Positions 5,309 through 6,565 of a DNA stretch of 6,565 bases are shown piece after piece. This stretch comes from Bacteroidia bacterium (GTDB lineage Bacteria; Bacteroidota; Bacteroidia; Cytophagales; Cyclobacteriaceae), in assembly GCA_016650355.1 (NCBI GenBank), contig JAENVX010000030.1, forward strand, positions 1 through 6,565, written 5' to 3'. How positions within the stretch are numbered: the first letter of the stretch is position 1; the number at the start of each line of letters is the position of its first letter. A program made the translations under genes and the position numbers. Under the pieces are notes generated by a model. It did no database searches, was not told where the DNA came from, and saw nothing but the letters and a program-made list of their open reading frames with translations.

Positions 5309-6565
5309 TTGACTATTTTAAATGGTATATCGAAATTATAAAAAGTACCTTTTCCATTTGTCTCCAAACTCATGTTGCCATTCAACGCTTGCACTCTGGA
5401 ATCTATGCTATACATACCAAAACCTTTTGTATGTCCCGCTCGCATACCCATGCCATTATCTTCATACATCACATTCATAAAATCCTCAAACCGGTTAACG
5501 TGGATTTTAATTTCGGTTGCCTTGGAATGTTTTATCGTGTTGTTGATCAATTCCTGAATTATACGATACACCGTTATTGAAATTTTAGGGTCTATCTTCC
5601 CTATGCCAAAGTAATCAAACCTGGCATTTATGTCAGTCCGCTCATTTAATTGATCAATAAAATTCTTAAGCCCAACCTCTAGCCCATAGCGCTCCAGGGC
5701 AGGGGGATTTAAATCGTAGATAATTCTTTTTATCTCAAGAATAATGTCATTAAAATTGTCATTGATAGTTTTCAAGCCTTGATCTTGATTGGTCGTCCTG
5801 TGTTGTATTGCATCTTGTACAATCCACTTTACGCTTGTAAGCGCAGTTCCTACACCATCGTGCAAATCTTTGGCAATCCTTCTTCGGTCACGCTCTAGTG
5901 CTTCTACCTCTGATTGGATTAGTTTTTGTTGGTGATTGTTAATGACTTCAAGATAGGCCTGCCTTCGCTGCCAGTCGTTGATGCGAACCTTGTAGACTCC
6001 CAATCCAATCGCACCGAATGCGATAAAGTAACATACAATTGCATACCATGACTTCCACAATGGCGTGAGAATTTCAAAATTCAATGTTACAGGGATAGCA
6101 GCCCAGTTTCTATTATCTGTTGAAACTTGCATTTCGAAGTGATAGCGGTTAGGCCGCAAAGAATAATATGAAACCGTTCTACTTTGCGTTTGATTCCACT
6201 TGGCAGATTCATTAAGCCTGTGCCTATAAAATAGGTTACGATTATTGAATGATATTACGCCAATATCGAGGACTACATTGTTATGCTCTGGAGAAAATGC
6301 AGACACTCCTGGGCTTACCTCCTCGTCATTAACAAGAATGCTTTTCAAATAACTTACAGGTTGCTCGTTTTGAAAAGTCTGAATATCCTTCGGGAAAATA
6401 GAAATCCCTAAGTCTGAGAAGGACCAAATATGAGTTTTGGTTGGCACTAAAATATTATTTTTATCTGAAATCAATCCGCTGTTTCTGGTCAACAAACTGA
6501 TTTCAAATTCTTCTCCCAATAAGGTCTCACTGCGAATGCGCGCAATACCCTTTTCTGTGCTTATC
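5305..6565 (-). CDS. Sensor histidine kinase, HisKA_3 type with Y_Y_Y domain (N-terminus outside window)
   Basis: The minus strand is open from the right edge to a TGA at 5305; 419 residues are visible and the start lies beyond the window. A TTG at 6519 is only an internal leucine. In visible numbering, residues 1-58 (TEKGIARI, then THIWSFSDLGISIF) look like the last blades of a two-component-regulator beta-propeller. Residues about 65-165 are a Y_Y_Y domain (YLKSILVNDEEV, LFYRHRLN, LRPNRYHFEMQVS). One membrane helix at about 172-193 (WYAIVCYFIAFGAIGLGVYKV) is followed by a basic coiled linker, the HisKA_3 dimerisation domain with phospho-acceptor His235 in AKDLHDGVGT, and an HATPase_c domain with the N box QELINNTIKH, DNGMGM, GFGMYSI and GKGTFYNFD. 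It thus senses in the periplasm and phosphorylates in the cytoplasm, presumably the regulator at 4709-5308. In Bacteroidota such propeller sensors often respond to glycans, but nothing here names the ligand. Confidence 0.93.
   Translation of the reverse strand, partial: ISTEKGIARIRSETLLGEEFEISLLTRNSGLISDKNNILVPTKTHIWSFSDLGISIFPKDIQTFQNEQPVSYLKSILVNDEEVSPGVSAFSPEHNNVVLDIGVISFNNRNLFYRHRLNESAKWNQTQSRTVSYYSLRPNRYHFEMQVSTDNRNWAAIPVTLNFEILTPLWKSWYAIVCYFIAFGAIGLGVYKVRINDWQRRQAYLEVINNHQQKLIQSEVEALERDRRRIAKDLHDGVGTALTSVKWIVQDAIQHRTTNQDQGLKTINDNFNDIILEIKRIIYDLNPPALERYGLEVGLKNFIDQLNERTDINARFDYFGIGKIDPKISITVYRIIQELINNTIKHSKATEIKIHVNRFEDFMNVMYEDNGMGMRAGHTKGFGMYSIDSRVQALNGNMSLETNGKGTFYNFDIPFKIVK

Noticed and set aside
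5058..5580. Three plus-strand frames under the response regulator and kinase
   Set aside because: Shadows of strongly supported coding sequence on the minus strand.
1..6565. A novel defence, mobile or CRISPR-like system
   Set aside because: No direct repeat array, transposase, integrase, toxin-antitoxin pair, reverse transcriptase or nuclease motif is visible on either strand; the gene content is metabolic and regulatory.

Overview
The window looks like a chromosomal segment of a Bacteroidota bacterium, most likely in or near the order Cytophagales. The evidence is AT-rich intergenic DNA with few Shine-Dalgarno sites, two close matches to the Bacteroidota -7 promoter element TAnnTTTG, a 7TMR-DISM sensor, and a histidine kinase with a periplasmic Y_Y_Y domain and an apparent propeller end. 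The assignment to order is inference; no rRNA or similar marker is present.

Layout, left to right. Positions 1-686 (minus) hold the N-terminal part of a 7TMR-DISM membrane sensor that runs off the left edge. It diverges from gap (913-1917, plus), a complete glycolytic glyceraldehyde-3-phosphate dehydrogenase with a recognisable promoter and a strong terminator. Positions about 1980-2472 (minus) hold a decayed locus: the start of an Ig-like (Big_2) lipoprotein abuts, out of frame, what looks like the last strands of an outer-membrane beta-barrel. A small secreted basic protein follows (2668-2967, plus) with its own terminator, then a complete class III PLP-dependent aminotransferase (3127-4311, plus) with its own -7 box.

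The right third is a signalling block on the minus strand. A sensor histidine kinase (5305 to the right edge, N-terminus outside) overlaps by 4 bp a NarL/FixJ-type response regulator (4709-5308). Beyond this is a 71-residue protein that is only a LuxR-type DNA-binding domain (4372-4587), about 40% identical to the regulator's output domain. Between the regulator and this small protein is an inverted repeat that fits the E. coli NarL 7-2-7 site at 13 of 14 positions.

No gene-free stretch exceeds 300 bases except 1918-2472, which holds the terminator and the decayed locus. I see no RNA gene, CRISPR array, insertion sequence or phage feature. Most of the window is ordinary housekeeping and signalling content. 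The part most worth following is the kinase / regulator / HTH-only satellite with the dyad between the last two.
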